A DNA stretch of 64,000 nucleotides from Bacteroidota bacterium (GCA_018829205.1 JAHJUE010000022.1:186001-250000), one strand, 5' to 3'; counted from the first letter of the stretch, positions 42,988-52,808 are shown. Program-made: numbers and translations. The notes: generated by a model from the sequence alone, not told the origin.

Positions 42988-44085
42988 TTATTCTACTTTC
43001 ATTGGCACATACAAATAAACTATTGTTTCGACTTTAAGAAGACTTTCAATTCTTAAGTAGCCTTTATTTAATTCAATCAGTCTTTTAGCGATTGAAAGTC
43101 CGAGTCCCGATCCTTTTTGTTCATAACGTTCTCTGTCAAACTGCTGAAAAATACCGATTCTGGAAATTTGTTCTTTTGTCATTCCCCGCCCGAAATTTTT
43201 AAATTGCAGGCAATAGAACCTATCTTCAATTGACTCGGAAACATATACCTGAGTATTTTTCGCTTTAAATTTGAAAGCGTTTTCAAGAAGTTCGGTATAT
43301 AATATTTCGATATCTTCGCCGGAAATATTCAGAAGTACGTTTTCGGAATTCTCTTGAACAATAACCATATTATCGTATTTTTCTCTGGATAATTCAATGA
43401 TATTATTTTTAATATCCGCCGACCAAATAAATTTGGTTCTATTTTCATTATATTTTTTTACTTCATCGGCATCTGAAAATATTGTTTCCAATTTGCTGAT
43501 AAGCAGGAATCTTTTCAGAAGGCCGTGCAGTTCTTTACCCGCTGAATTAATAATCCCCGCATATTTTATAATCTCAGAATTAATATTTTTAGTATCCCCT
43601 CCCATATCCATAATAATTTCGGAATAACCTAAAACCGTAAGCAACGGATTATTAAATTCATGCGGTAATGAGAGAGTTATGCTTTTAGTTAATTCCTTTG
43701 TATGTTTTTTAAATATATCATTTTTTTTTAATCTCGAATAAATAGATTTTAACAAATCTTCTACTGTAAACGGTTTAATAAGATAATCATCAGCTCCGAC
43801 TTCCATTCCTTTTCTTATATCTTCTTTCCCCGACTTTGCCGTTAAAAATATAAAAGGAATAGTTGATACAAATGGATCTTTGTTTAGTTCATCCTTAATC
43901 ACAAGTCCGTTAAATTCAGGCAATAGAATATCGCAAATAACAAGATCAGGAAGATGAAATTTGACAAGATTTAGACCTTCAATTCCGGAAGATGTTGGTA
44001 CAACTTCGAATCCTTCTTCGCGTAAAATTTCGGTCAGGTTTTGAACCAGCAATAAATCATCCTCTATTAATACAATTTTTTTCAT
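42988..44085 (-). CDS. REC-histidine kinase hybrid (relay intermediate)
   Basis: 365 residues. N-terminal REC domain 1-120 with Asp52 and Lys104, then a HisKA-like helix pair about 128-200 with His142 in SLPHEFNNPLLTVLGYSEI, and HATPase 235-362 (LLENAFKFK, GSGLGLSIAKRLI). Receiver ahead of kinase is the reverse of most hybrids, so the REC domain may gate its own kinase. No membrane helix. Sits between the membrane TPR kinase (6-base gap) and the LytTR regulator. Confidence 0.92.
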   Translation of the reverse strand: MKKIVLIEDDLLLVQNLTEILREEGFEVVPTSSGIEGLNLVKFHLPDLVICDILLPEFNGLVIKDELNKDPFVSTIPFIFLTAKSGKEDIRKGMEVGADDYLIKPFTVEDLLKSIYSRLKKNDIFKKHTKELTKSITLSLPHEFNNPLLTVLGYSEIIMDMGGDTKNINSEIIKYAGIINSAGKELHGLLKRFLLISKLETIFSDADEVKKYNENRTKFIWSADIKNNIIELSREKYDNMVIVQENSENVLLNISGEDIEILYTELLENAFKFKAKNTQVYVSESIEDRFYCLQFKNFGRGMTKEQISRIGIFQQFDRERYEQKGSGLGLSIAKRLIELNKGYLRIESLLKVETIVYLYVPMKVE

Positions 44086-44091
44086 TTTTAT

Positions 44092-46539
44092 TCAATTAAT
44101 ATGATTAAATGAATTCGTAATATTAACAAGACTTTTATCCGTCGGTAATGTCACCACAAACGTTGTTCCTTCTCCCTCATTTGATGTAAGTTCTATTGTA
44201 CCTTTATGAACCTCGACCGATTTTTTTACGATCGACAATCCTAAACCCGTACCTGAAATTGTTTTTGAATTTTTTGCGCGGAAAAAGTACTGGTATAAAT
44301 TTTTTATATCCTCTTTCGGGATTCCTATACCTTCGTCCCTAATACTGAAAATTATTTTATTCTTTTGGATTTCTGTTTTAAATAATATTTTGCCGCCGTC
44401 GGGTGAATATTTGATGGCATTTGAAAGCAGGTTCGTTAAAATTTGTCTTAACAAATTAGGATCCAGAAAAACATTTTCATTTTCGCCTTCAAATATCTGG
44501 TCAATTAAATGTTTATCTGTTGCCGAGATAATAATATCTTCAAGAATTTCACTGCAGAAAGATTTTATATTAATTATTTCCGGTTTGAACTCAATTTTAT
44601 CAACATCCGCTTTATTAATAGTTAAAATATTATCCAGCATATTTGTCATATAAAGAACAATATCCTTGATTCTGCCGAGATGGTAGAGTTTTTTATCCGC
44701 CGATTTAGTTTTATCATAGTGCTGAATAAGCTCGACCGAACTGAATAATGTAGCCAGCGGTGTTCTGAATTCATGCGAAGTAGAAGAAATAAAATTTGAT
44801 TTTAACTCGTTAAGTTCTCTTTCTCTTTCAAAGGCGGATTTGATTTTATTAACCGCTTCTTTTTTATCCGTTATATCAACGGCGTATTCAATTATTTTTT
44901 CGACTTCGGATTTCTTATTAATAATAGGAAACCCAAAACATTCAAAAAATATTCTTTCTCCGTTTATATTATCTTCAAACTCAATAACAAAAGGTTTTTT
45001 AGTTTCAATAATTTTATCGGCAGTATAAGGGAAAAAATGCCTGTTGTTTCCGTCGTTAAATTTCAGGTAAGGCGATTTAGACTCAAGTGCAGCTTTGTTA
45101 TGTAATTCATTGCTGTTAGTTAATACATCATAAACAATAAACGGATGTGTAAATGAATTTAATATATTTTTTAAGAATAACTCTGATTTTCTCTTCTGTC
45201 TGTAAAGAAAATAAAATATTGCGGATATAATAAGCAGCAGAGAAATTGTTACTGTAGAAAAAATAAAAATTCTTTCCTGCTGGGTTAGCTTCAGCTCATT
45301 AATTTCTTTTTCTTTTTTCTCAATATCGTATTTAACGTTTGCGTCAATTATTTTTTCCCTGTTTTCTTCGGCGAATAAAGAATCATTCATCGATTTATAC
45401 AGCTTAAAATATTCAAGAGACTTGGAAAAATCCGAGTTGTTTTCATGCACTTCTGAAAGAATTTTATAGCTTTCGAGCTGAAGATCTTTAGCATTAATTT
45501 TTTCAGCAATTATTAAACCGTCATTAGCACTATTAAGCGCGGCTTGATTTTCGCTGCTTGATAAATAAACCGACGCCAGATTATTTAATGTATTGGCCAT
45601 TCCCCATTTGTCCCCGGCGTCTTCCGAGGATTCATACGCTTTTTTATAAAACTTAATTGATTCGCTGTAATTGCCAAGGTCATTTTGAACATATGCTATA
45701 TTGTTCAGACAATAGGATTTTATTAAACCGTTATCTGTTTCGGCGGCAATTTCATACGCGGTTAAAAAATTTGACAGAGCTTCTTTCTTTTTATCAATGC
45801 TAAAATACACAACCCCTATATTCATTAAGCTGTTTGCTATTTTAACGCTGTCATTTAATTCACGAGAAATTTCAAGAACCCTAAGATAATTTTGCAAAGC
45901 TTTACCGTAATCGTTTAAGCTTTCGTTAACGTTGCCTATATTCCCCAAAGACGCGGCAATACCGGGATTATACTTTATGTTTTCATAAATTTTAAGCGCC
46001 GATAAATGATATTCAATTGCTTCCGCATAATCGCCTTTAAACTTGTGCACAATGCCGATATTATTTAACAATGTGCCATGTTTCAATAAATATGAATTCA
46101 ATTGACAAATTACAAGCGCTTCATTATATGCGGATAAAGAGCCGGAATAATTCCCGGTATCAAAATTAATATCACCAAGTTTTATAAGTAAGTTTACCTT
46201 ATTGGAATCATTTTCATTTAAAAAATCAACGCGAAGAGCTTTTTCTAAAATATCCTTAGACTTTTTAATATTATTTAATTTGGCGTAGCAGGAGCTGGCA
46301 AGAATTGAGGCTTCGGTAAATTCTTCGGCTAAGTTTTCATCTGCGGAAATGTTAGCTGCTTTTAACGCATAATACAATGATGAATCAGTATTTGAATTAA
46401 AATGATTTTCAGCCGCAGTTAAATAAAAATTCAAGTTCTGTTTATTAATTAAATCGTTATTATTATTCGCATATAACGGATAATAAAAAACAGAGATGAA
46501 AAAAAATATTTCTAAAATATTTATTGTTTTATGAATCAA
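44092..46539 (-). CDS. TPR-containing membrane sensor histidine kinase
   Basis: 815 residues, TTG start 46539 (weak ribosome site, AGGA 11 bases away; a start further in is possible). N-terminal signal/anchor 5-24. About seven to eight TPR motifs between 40 and 390 (LLKLGDINFDTGNYSGSLSAY type), a coiled coil, a membrane helix about 425-447, a PAS-like segment 450-560, HisKA near 580-650 (SSTSHEFRTPLATL) and HATPase 690-805 (LLSNAIKYS, GTGLGLSIVK). It senses in the periplasm and starts the three-protein relay. Confidence 0.93.
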   Translation of the reverse strand: MIHKTINILEIFFFISVFYYPLYANNNNDLINKQNLNFYLTAAENHFNSNTDSSLYYALKAANISADENLAEEFTEASILASSCYAKLNNIKKSKDILEKALRVDFLNENDSNKVNLLIKLGDINFDTGNYSGSLSAYNEALVICQLNSYLLKHGTLLNNIGIVHKFKGDYAEAIEYHLSALKIYENIKYNPGIAASLGNIGNVNESLNDYGKALQNYLRVLEISRELNDSVKIANSLMNIGVVYFSIDKKKEALSNFLTAYEIAAETDNGLIKSYCLNNIAYVQNDLGNYSESIKFYKKAYESSEDAGDKWGMANTLNNLASVYLSSSENQAALNSANDGLIIAEKINAKDLQLESYKILSEVHENNSDFSKSLEYFKLYKSMNDSLFAEENREKIIDANVKYDIEKKEKEINELKLTQQERIFIFSTVTISLLLIISAIFYFLYRQKRKSELFLKNILNSFTHPFIVYDVLTNSNELHNKAALESKSPYLKFNDGNNRHFFPYTADKIIETKKPFVIEFEDNINGERIFFECFGFPIINKKSEVEKIIEYAVDITDKKEAVNKIKSAFERERELNELKSNFISSTSHEFRTPLATLFSSVELIQHYDKTKSADKKLYHLGRIKDIVLYMTNMLDNILTINKADVDKIEFKPEIINIKSFCSEILEDIIISATDKHLIDQIFEGENENVFLDPNLLRQILTNLLSNAIKYSPDGGKILFKTEIQKNKIIFSIRDEGIGIPKEDIKNLYQYFFRAKNSKTISGTGLGLSIVKKSVEVHKGTIELTSNEGEGTTFVVTLPTDKSLVNITNSFNHIN

Positions 46540-46675
46540 TTTTAATTATATCCTAAAAAATTGTTTTAATAGAATCAATTAAAGCAATAAAATCCACAAT
46601 AAATAGACAAACGCTTAATTTGTATGATTAACGCATGTATTTTGGTAAGAATTAGTGAAATTTTTGTAAAAAGAT

Positions 46676-48232
46676 CTAAGGAGAAGGAAGAAAATTTTTA
46701 ACAGATAAAGACATTCCAAAAATTTCTTCGAATAACGCTTTACGCCGTTCAAGGCTCCATAATTCAATTTCAGGAATTACCGTTGATGTTTGCAGCGTCA
46801 ATTCAACACTTTTGCCGTTTATTTCAGCATTTATCTTATTAACAAGTTTATAATGTGTTCTGTCAAATGAATCCGCAACTCTTAGAATCGCTGCAAGTTT
46901 TTCCACTGTTTCCCTGCTTTTTGCCGGCAGATTAATAAAATCCTTATGACTTTTTTTGGGATGGCTTTTTCGGTGATAACGGGCGACGTTTGCAATAATG
47001 TTTATTTCATTTTCATTAAATCCAAGCAATTCGCTGTTGCTTATGATATACATACTATGTCTGTGATGTTGAGAATGAGCGATATGATATCCTATATCGT
47101 GAAGGCGCGATGCCGCGTCTAAATATTCCCTTTCCTTGTTTCCAAGTTTGTGAAGATCCAAAAGCTGATCAAACAACTGCAACGCAAGTCTTGATACGTG
47201 GGTACAATGTTCACGGTCAAAATTACAGGACTCGGCTAAATTTTTCACACTTTCGGCTCTAATGTTTGAAAGTCCTTGATGAACGAAATTTTCTTCGCTT
47301 TTTTGAATTGTATCAATAACAATTCCTTCTCTTAAGGCGTAACCCGAAATTGTCATAACAGGAATTTGGAAATGCTTAAACAATTCGGAAAGAATTAGAA
47401 GTCCGGCCGGAATAATATCCGCTCTTTTCGAATCGAGGCCTTTAATTTTTAATCTTTGTTTAGAAGTTTTATTTTTCAGAACTTCATTTTCTACATTTAA
47501 GAATTCGTCGACGGTAAATTCGTAATTATTCAGGATTACACTTTCTTTAACAGATTCGCTTCTTGCGGCCGAAATCATTAAACCAACTGACATAATTGTA
47601 CCTGAGGAGCCGACAAACTGCTGAATTTTATGTGTTTTTAATTCACGTATAACCGGGAATATTTCGCCTTCAATCCAATTTCTACAGGCTTGAATACTTT
47701 CCTTTGTTAAAACATAATCCGGGAAGAACTTTTGGCTTAAACGCACCGCGCCAAGTTTTAAACTAATTGAATATTGAATTTTCCCTTTTTCGCCTATAGT
47801 AAACTCTGTGCTTCCGCCGCCAATATCAACGCATAAAACTTTTTTATCATAAACGGGCACAGCCTGCAGCATACCTAAATAAATTAAACGGGCTTCTTCG
47901 GTGCCGCTGATTACTTCAATTTCAATCCCGGTCTGATAATATACTTGTTTTAAGAATTCAATTTTATTCTGGGATTCACGAACGGCGCTTGTGGCAACGG
48001 CTCTAATTTTAGCGGAATGAGAATCGGCTATTCCTTTAAATCTTTTCAGTGTTATAATAGCTCTTTCAACGGCTTCAGGCTGAATAAATTTAATATCCCC
48101 CGTGCTTCCTTCGCTTAATCTTATTACTTCTTTTTCTCTGTCAACAATATCAAAACTTCCGTTTTCTTTAATGTCGACAACAATTAAATGGAATGAATTT
48201 GTACCAATATCTATAGCCGCTAATTTTGACAT
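46676..48232 (-). CDS. Ppx/GppA phosphatase with HD-type C-terminal domain
   Basis: 518 residues. Actin-like N-terminal half with LAAIDIGTNSFHLIVV, a second phosphate loop CVDIGGGSTEF and catalytic Glu region SGTEEARLIY; C-terminal HD-like domain (about 340-510) with HDIGYHI and RVADSFDRTH. Cuts terminal phosphate from polyphosphate or converts pppGpp to ppGpp; the two activities cannot be told apart from sequence. Its ATG overlaps the stop of the GT9 gene (TAATG-type junction), last gene in the long housekeeping operon. Confidence 0.93.
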   Translation of the reverse strand: MSKLAAIDIGTNSFHLIVVDIKENGSFDIVDREKEVIRLSEGSTGDIKFIQPEAVERAIITLKRFKGIADSHSAKIRAVATSAVRESQNKIEFLKQVYYQTGIEIEVISGTEEARLIYLGMLQAVPVYDKKVLCVDIGGGSTEFTIGEKGKIQYSISLKLGAVRLSQKFFPDYVLTKESIQACRNWIEGEIFPVIRELKTHKIQQFVGSSGTIMSVGLMISAARSESVKESVILNNYEFTVDEFLNVENEVLKNKTSKQRLKIKGLDSKRADIIPAGLLILSELFKHFQIPVMTISGYALREGIVIDTIQKSEENFVHQGLSNIRAESVKNLAESCNFDREHCTHVSRLALQLFDQLLDLHKLGNKEREYLDAASRLHDIGYHIAHSQHHRHSMYIISNSELLGFNENEINIIANVARYHRKSHPKKSHKDFINLPAKSRETVEKLAAILRVADSFDRTHYKLVNKINAEINGKSVELTLQTSTVIPEIELWSLERRKALFEEIFGMSLSVKNFLPSP

Positions 48233-49317
48233 TATTTACTCAATAATTTTTGAACTGAATTAAAAACATCTTTTACAGCAATTTCATTAATTGAATCTGA
48301 TTGTTTAATAAATAATTTATTAACTCCGATAGGCGCCCAGTTATTCGGGTTGGTAGGGCCGAATAAAGAAATCTGTGCGGTATTTGTAGCTCCGGCAACG
48401 TGCATTACGCCGGTATCGTTAGTAATAAATAAACTGCTTTTGGAAATTAATGCGGCCACTTCAGGTATCTTTTTATTTAGGAATATTTCGCATTTTAATT
48501 TAGAAGATGAACAAAATTGATTCAGTTCATTTTCATCGCTGCTGCTGCCGGTTAAATAAAAATCGGCATTATAATTCTCGTTAATTAATTCGGCAAGACT
48601 AATAAATTTCTCAACCGGCCACCTGTTAGGAGGTTTACCGGCTCCGATATGAAGCCCTATAATAAGTTTATTATCTCCGGTACTGATACTATTCAGAAAT
48701 TCTTCTGCGGTTTTTTCATCGTACTTATCAAAGGAAATTTCCGATTTAAAATTATCTGTATTAATTCCAAACGGCCTTACAATATCCAGCCCAAAATCAG
48801 ACACATGACGTTCCGGTTTTATATCCCAATTCATATCAATACTTTTATGAAATAGAAAAGAGAACTCATTTATTTTACCGTTAAGGCTTCCCGGTCCGAT
48901 TCTAAATCCGGCGTGAGCAAATCTGCCAATAAAACAGCTTGTATCGGAAATTGCGACCGTTACTGGAACTATTACAAGATCATAACGGCCGCGGAGAAGA
49001 TTTAATAATCTATAAATATAATCCGGATTGAATAATTTTTTTTTATCAAAAACGAATTGTTCGTCGATATACTTATTTTTAGAAACAGCATAGCAGTTTT
49101 GAGGACTTGTAATAACCGTAAGCTTGCAATTTATAAAAGTTTCTTTAACTGCTCTGAACAATGATACGCTTGCTAGAAGGTCGCCGAATTGATTATGCTG
49201 TCTTACAATCAAAACATTTTTAATAACACTGTGATCCGGAACAGTTTTCTCATCTACGGAAAGAAAAGCTTTTGCGGTATAAATAAAAATCGAAGATAGT
49301 ATTTTGTGAACGGACAT
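48232..49317 (-). CDS. GT9 family heptosyltransferase-like glycosyltransferase
   Basis: 361 residues. Two Rossmann-like halves: VLIVRQHNQFGDLLASVSLFR near 35 and, after residue 190, HIGAGKPPNRWPVEKF and LFITNDTGVMHVAGA, the ADP-heptose-binding features of WaaF/WaaC-type enzymes, plus FGPTNPNNWAP. It probably adds a heptose or related sugar to lipopolysaccharide core at the inner membrane face. Acceptor not deducible. 10 bases after the small membrane protein. Confidence 0.9.
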   Translation of the reverse strand: MSVHKILSSIFIYTAKAFLSVDEKTVPDHSVIKNVLIVRQHNQFGDLLASVSLFRAVKETFINCKLTVITSPQNCYAVSKNKYIDEQFVFDKKKLFNPDYIYRLLNLLRGRYDLVIVPVTVAISDTSCFIGRFAHAGFRIGPGSLNGKINEFSFLFHKSIDMNWDIKPERHVSDFGLDIVRPFGINTDNFKSEISFDKYDEKTAEEFLNSISTGDNKLIIGLHIGAGKPPNRWPVEKFISLAELINENYNADFYLTGSSSDENELNQFCSSSKLKCEIFLNKKIPEVAALISKSSLFITNDTGVMHVAGATNTAQISLFGPTNPNNWAPIGVNKLFIKQSDSINEIAVKDVFNSVQKLLSK

Positions 49318-49327
49318 TTAATAAATT

Positions 49328-49543
49328 CTATTTGGAATTATCATTTTTATTGTCTTTAATCTCTTCAAAATCTGCTTCAATAATATCTTCTTTATTGATA
49401 TTTAAATTGCCGCTTCGCTTGTTTCTATTATTAACTTTAGAATCCTGATTACTGCCGCTGCCGGACATAATTCTAAGAATATATTTAACCGCTCTATAAG
49501 CAAGAATAAATAACAAAATCCATATAATTGCACGTATAAACAT
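49328..49543 (-). CDS. Small membrane protein (DUF4834-like)
   Basis: 71 residues. One membrane helix 4-26 (IRAIIWILLFILAYRAVKYIL) and a polar acidic tail with EDIIEADFEEIKD, similar to DUF4834-type proteins of Bacteroidota. ATG 49543 lies 2 bases after the kinase gene ends, in the same operon. Function unknown. Confidence 0.7.
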   Translation of the reverse strand: MFIRAIIWILLFILAYRAVKYILRIMSGSGSNQDSKVNNRNKRSGNLNINKEDIIEADFEEIKDNKNDNSK

Positions 49544-49545
49544 AA

Positions 49546-50202
49546 TTATAATTTGGCTACCGGGTTAAAATACTCGATAAAGCCTCTATCCTCTCTGAAT
49601 ATTTGTGTATATAATTCGTCAAAATCTTTTTGACGGTTAACAAAATCTATATCTGTTGTATTAACGATCAATAATGGGGTTGTATTGTACTTAAAAAAGA
49701 AATTGTTGTAAGCTTCGCTAAGTTCAGTTATATAACTTTTAGTAAGATTTCTTTCAATTTTTCTAGCGCGGTTTTTAATATTATGCATTAATCTATCGGC
49801 GCTTGACTGCAGGAATACAACAAGATCAGGTTTTCTTAAATCGCGCTGCAGTAATGGGAATATGCTTTCATAAAGTTTTATTTCGTCCCCTTTTAAGTTA
49901 AGGTAAGCGAATATTTTATCTTTATCGAAAATATAATCGGATACTATAAAGTTAGAGAATAAATCTTCCTGATTAAGCTGTTCCTGCTGTTTATATCTAT
50001 TAATCAGAAAAAACATTTGAGTTTGAAAGGCGTAACGTTTCCTGTCGTCATAAAATTGTTCAAGAAACGGATTAGCCTCGAACTCTTCAAGCACAAGATT
50101 GGAATTTAATCGTTCCGAAAGTTTTTTTGCTAAAGTTGTTTTGCCCGCTCCAATAACTCCCTCAATTGCGATGTATCTAATTTCCGGCAACTTCAACTCC
50201 AA
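49546..50202 (-). CDS. Deoxynucleoside kinase
   Basis: 218 residues. P-loop IEGVIGAGKTTLAKKL, DRS-like motif region with RKYAFQTQMFFLINRY and YIFDKDKIFAYL (deoxynucleoside kinase DRx/YxFD features), and LQSSADRLMHNIKNRAR lid. Family of deoxyadenosine/deoxyguanosine kinases; phosphorylates purine or pyrimidine deoxynucleosides for salvage. Follows folK by 5 bases. Confidence 0.92.
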   Translation of the reverse strand: MELKLPEIRYIAIEGVIGAGKTTLAKKLSERLNSNLVLEEFEANPFLEQFYDDRKRYAFQTQMFFLINRYKQQEQLNQEDLFSNFIVSDYIFDKDKIFAYLNLKGDEIKLYESIFPLLQRDLRKPDLVVFLQSSADRLMHNIKNRARKIERNLTKSYITELSEAYNNFFFKYNTTPLLIVNTTDIDFVNRQKDFDELYTQIFREDRGFIEYFNPVAKL

Positions 50203-50207
50203 TAATT

Positions 50208-50699
50208 CTAAAAAGTAAACTTTTTTATTATATTTTTTTCAATATTACCGAATTCAATTTCACTTAATTTTTTGTTTAAGACGGGATGAATTAAATCCGG
50301 GTTTATTTCAATAACGGGCACAAAAGCAAAATCTCTCAATAAAAATTCCGCATGCGGAACAGTTAATTCATTATCGGAGTAAATTAAATCATTGTAGAAT
50401 AGAATATCAATATCAATTTCTCTGGCACCCCATTTTATGCTTTTTGTTCTTCCAACTTTCTTTTCAATCTTTTTACAGAATATAAAAAAATCTTTAATCG
50501 ATAATTGAGTTTTTATTTTCGCGGCGGCATTATAAAAGTTACCCTGTCCTTTTACTCCGTACGGTTTTGACTCATATAATGAAGAAATTTTTTCAACAGT
50601 ATTTAGCTCATTTTCTGAAATATAAAACAAAGCTTTTTTAATATATGCTATTCTGTCGTTTTTGTTAGATCCTAATCCCACAAAAACAATATTATCCAT
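50208..50699 (-). CDS. folK: 2-amino-4-hydroxy-6-hydroxymethyldihydropteridine diphosphokinase (HPPK)
   Basis: 163 residues. FVGLGSNKNDR at the N-terminus, YESKPYGVKGQGNFYNAA, RTKSIKWGAREIDIDILFYND and VPHAEFLLRDFAFVPVIEI are the HPPK signatures with the two Mg-binding Asp residues in DIDIL. Makes the diphosphate used by dihydropteroate synthase. Its ATG overlaps the end of folB by 8 bases. Confidence 0.97.
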   Translation of the reverse strand: MDNIVFVGLGSNKNDRIAYIKKALFYISENELNTVEKISSLYESKPYGVKGQGNFYNAAAKIKTQLSIKDFFIFCKKIEKKVGRTKSIKWGAREIDIDILFYNDLIYSDNELTVPHAEFLLRDFAFVPVIEINPDLIHPVLNKKLSEIEFGNIEKNIIKKFTF

Positions 50700-51060
50700 T
50701 ATCTTTTATTACCTCAGCTTCCACGCAGTCAATTACACCTCCTACAGGGACGCTGTGTTTTCTTACTCTTACAATTATTTTATTTATTCCTTCGAACTTC
50801 TCTAAAATCTGATCCGCAATTACGGAAGCCAGGGTTTCAATAAGATAATATTTTTTTTCATTAACAAGTTTATTTATAAATCTATAAACGGTATCGTAAT
50901 TAATAGTAAGCGTTAGGTCATCATTAGCTGCGGCTTTGCTGAAATCGGTATAAATTTCCACGTCGGCTTCAAATCTGCCGCCGATGTTTTGTTCTTCGTA
51001 CATAGCGCCGTGATAAGCGTAAAAAGCGGCGTTTTTTATTTTAATTATATTTGTCGTCAT
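50692..51060 (-). CDS. folB: Dihydroneopterin aldolase
   Basis: 122 residues, normal FolB length. YAYHGAMYEEQNIGGRFEADVEI at the start, TINYDTVYRFINKL in the middle, and LIETLASVIADQILE and VRKHSVPVGGVIDCVEVE at the end, with the conserved YHG and Glu/Lys residues. Converts dihydroneopterin to the HPPK substrate. Overlaps DMT exporter stop by 4 bases and folK start by 8. Together with folK a folate pair. Confidence 0.96.
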   Translation of the reverse strand: MTTNIIKIKNAAFYAYHGAMYEEQNIGGRFEADVEIYTDFSKAAANDDLTLTINYDTVYRFINKLVNEKKYYLIETLASVIADQILEKFEGINKIIVRVRKHSVPVGGVIDCVEAEVIKDNG

Positions 51061-51983
51061 ACAGTGTTTTGGACTTTTTTATGTCTGGATAAGAAATAAT
51101 TTTTCAAACCTCTAAAATTAGCAAATAATATCCCAATTAGCACCAAAGAACTTCCGAGCAGGGTTAGCGCCGATAATTTTTCATGAAGAATAAACCATCC
51201 TAAGAATACGGCGATTATTGGAGTAATAAATGTGGACAACGATAATATAACAACGCTGATTCTTTGCATAAGCCAGTAGAAAGTTGTAAAAGTAACTACC
51301 GTACCGAAAAATGCCAAATAAGCAATTGAGAGAATAGCCTGCTGATTAAATATCCATGTCGTGTAATCTTCGGCGATAAATCCCAATATTACCATTATAG
51401 TTCCGCCTAATAGAACGGGAACAAAATTCATTGAAAGAGGATTTAGATGTTTTCCGTATTTTTTAATTATTACGGCTATGGCAGCCTGAATTACAGCGCT
51501 GGATAATATTGCAAGCATGCCCCAAAAACTACTTGAAAAATCAATTGAAATATCCCGCATAAAGATAATTATAATACCTAAAAATCCGAGCAAAACGCCT
51601 ATTATTTTATACGGACCAATTTTTTCATCTTTAATAATTATTCTCGTAAAAATGATTACGAAGAACGGATACACGGCAAAAATAATTGACGTAAGTCCCG
51701 AAGGAATAAATTGTTCAGCCCAATAAACCAGCCAGAATGGAATAACGAATGAAAATATTCCCATTATCCAGTACAAATTTAACGAAGCTTTATCCTTTTG
51801 AAGTTTTGTTCCGCGCATTCTCATTATTATATAAATAAAAATAGAAGCTAATAAAAACCTTGTCCCTGCATAAATCATAGGAGTTAACGTTTCCAATCCG
51901 ATCCTAATAACCATCCATGTAGAACCCCAAAGAAGGCAAATTAAGACGTATGCTAATCCAATTTTAATATTTTCCTTACTCAT
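51057..51983 (-). CDS. EamA/DMT superfamily transporter
   Basis: 308 residues, ten hydrophobic helices as two EamA repeats; begins with VLICLLWGSTWMVIRIGLETLTP and the second repeat has LAILSSAVIQAAIAVIIKK. Likely an exporter of metabolites such as amino acids; substrate unknown. Starts with an 8-base overlap on pgeF and ends with a 4-base overlap on folB. Confidence 0.9.
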   Translation of the reverse strand: MSKENIKIGLAYVLICLLWGSTWMVIRIGLETLTPMIYAGTRFLLASIFIYIIMRMRGTKLQKDKASLNLYWIMGIFSFVIPFWLVYWAEQFIPSGLTSIIFAVYPFFVIIFTRIIIKDEKIGPYKIIGVLLGFLGIIIIFMRDISIDFSSSFWGMLAILSSAVIQAAIAVIIKKYGKHLNPLSMNFVPVLLGGTIMVILGFIAEDYTTWIFNQQAILSIAYLAFFGTVVTFTTFYWLMQRISVVILSLSTFITPIIAVFLGWFILHEKLSALTLLGSSLVLIGILFANFRGLKNYFLSRHKKVQNTV

Positions 51984-52722
51984 TATTGTCCTTCAAATAA
52001 ATTACTCCCCATGCCCTGCCGGATCTGTCCCCTTCTCTTCTATATGAATGCAAAAACTGAGAGCATTCATACGAACAAAGTTCCGAACTTTCAATTTGCC
52101 CTGCCGGTATTCCTTTGTTTATTATCATGTCGTAGTTGGCGGATTTTAAGTCAAGCATAAACTTTCCATTTTTCGGAATAGAGTATTTTGAATGGAATTT
52201 GGACGCAACATCTTCGCCGACTTCATAATATTTTTTTGAAATTGCTGGGGACATATAAAAATACAAATCATTTGGCGCAGAGTTGTATTTTTTAAAAAAG
52301 GTATCGATTGTTTTATCCAATATTTTTTGTTCTGTACCGCGCCAGCCCGAATGAACGGCGGCGATTACTTTTTTGTTTTTATCATATATAAAAATTGCCG
52401 GACAGTCTGCCGAAGAAGCAACTAATGCAATACCCGGTTTATCCGTAATTATTGAATCGCTTTCCCCCTGCTGTCCGCAGCTTGTAACTTCCTTTATAAT
52501 ATCGCTGTGAATTTGTTTCTGGTAAGCCGCGTCTTTATGATAATTTAATCCAAGTGTTTTAAAAAATTCATTCCGGTTATTTATTACCAAATCATTTTCG
52601 TCGCCTACCGAAACCGACATGTTAAAATGGAAAGGGGGTTTTCTATCGGATCCGATTTTAGTACTGAATCCGAATACAATTTCCGGAAATTGACTAAATA
52701 ATTTACTTTTTAGAATTAGCAT
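51976..52722 (-). CDS. pgeF: PgeF/laccase-domain protein (peptidoglycan editing factor)
   Basis: 248 residues. VASSADCPAIFIYD, AVHSGWRGT and YMSPAISKKYYEVGEDV, including the conserved His, Cys and His of the YfiH/PgeF zinc site. In E. coli it removes misincorporated amino acids from UDP-MurNAc; other members have purine nucleoside phosphorylase activity. Heads the operon down to the Ppx/GppA gene. Confidence 0.93.
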   Translation of the reverse strand: MLILKSKLFSQFPEIVFGFSTKIGSDRKPPFHFNMSVSVGDENDLVINNRNEFFKTLGLNYHKDAAYQKQIHSDIIKEVTSCGQQGESDSIITDKPGIALVASSADCPAIFIYDKNKKVIAAVHSGWRGTEQKILDKTIDTFFKKYNSAPNDLYFYMSPAISKKYYEVGEDVASKFHSKYSIPKNGKFMLDLKSANYDMIINKGIPAGQIESSELCSYECSQFLHSYRREGDRSGRAWGVIYLKDNNE

Positions 52723-52781
52723 ATAGGACAGAGTTTATTAAAAAAATTTTAGCGAGTAAAGCTACTTAAAAAAGTAGTGAT

Positions 52782-52808
52782 AAAAAAGAAGGGAGCTAGA
52801 AAGCTCCC
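52782..52808 (-). terminator. Terminator of the PPC/T9SS gene
   Basis: GGGAGCT (52791-52797), loop AGAA, AGCTCCC (52802-52808); T run follows on the minus strand. Confidence 0.88.

Noticed and set aside
42988-44085. Degenerate kinase without a phospho-acceptor
   Set aside because: His142 is present in a PHEFNNPL box and the ATP-binding motifs are intact, so it is treated as an active kinase.
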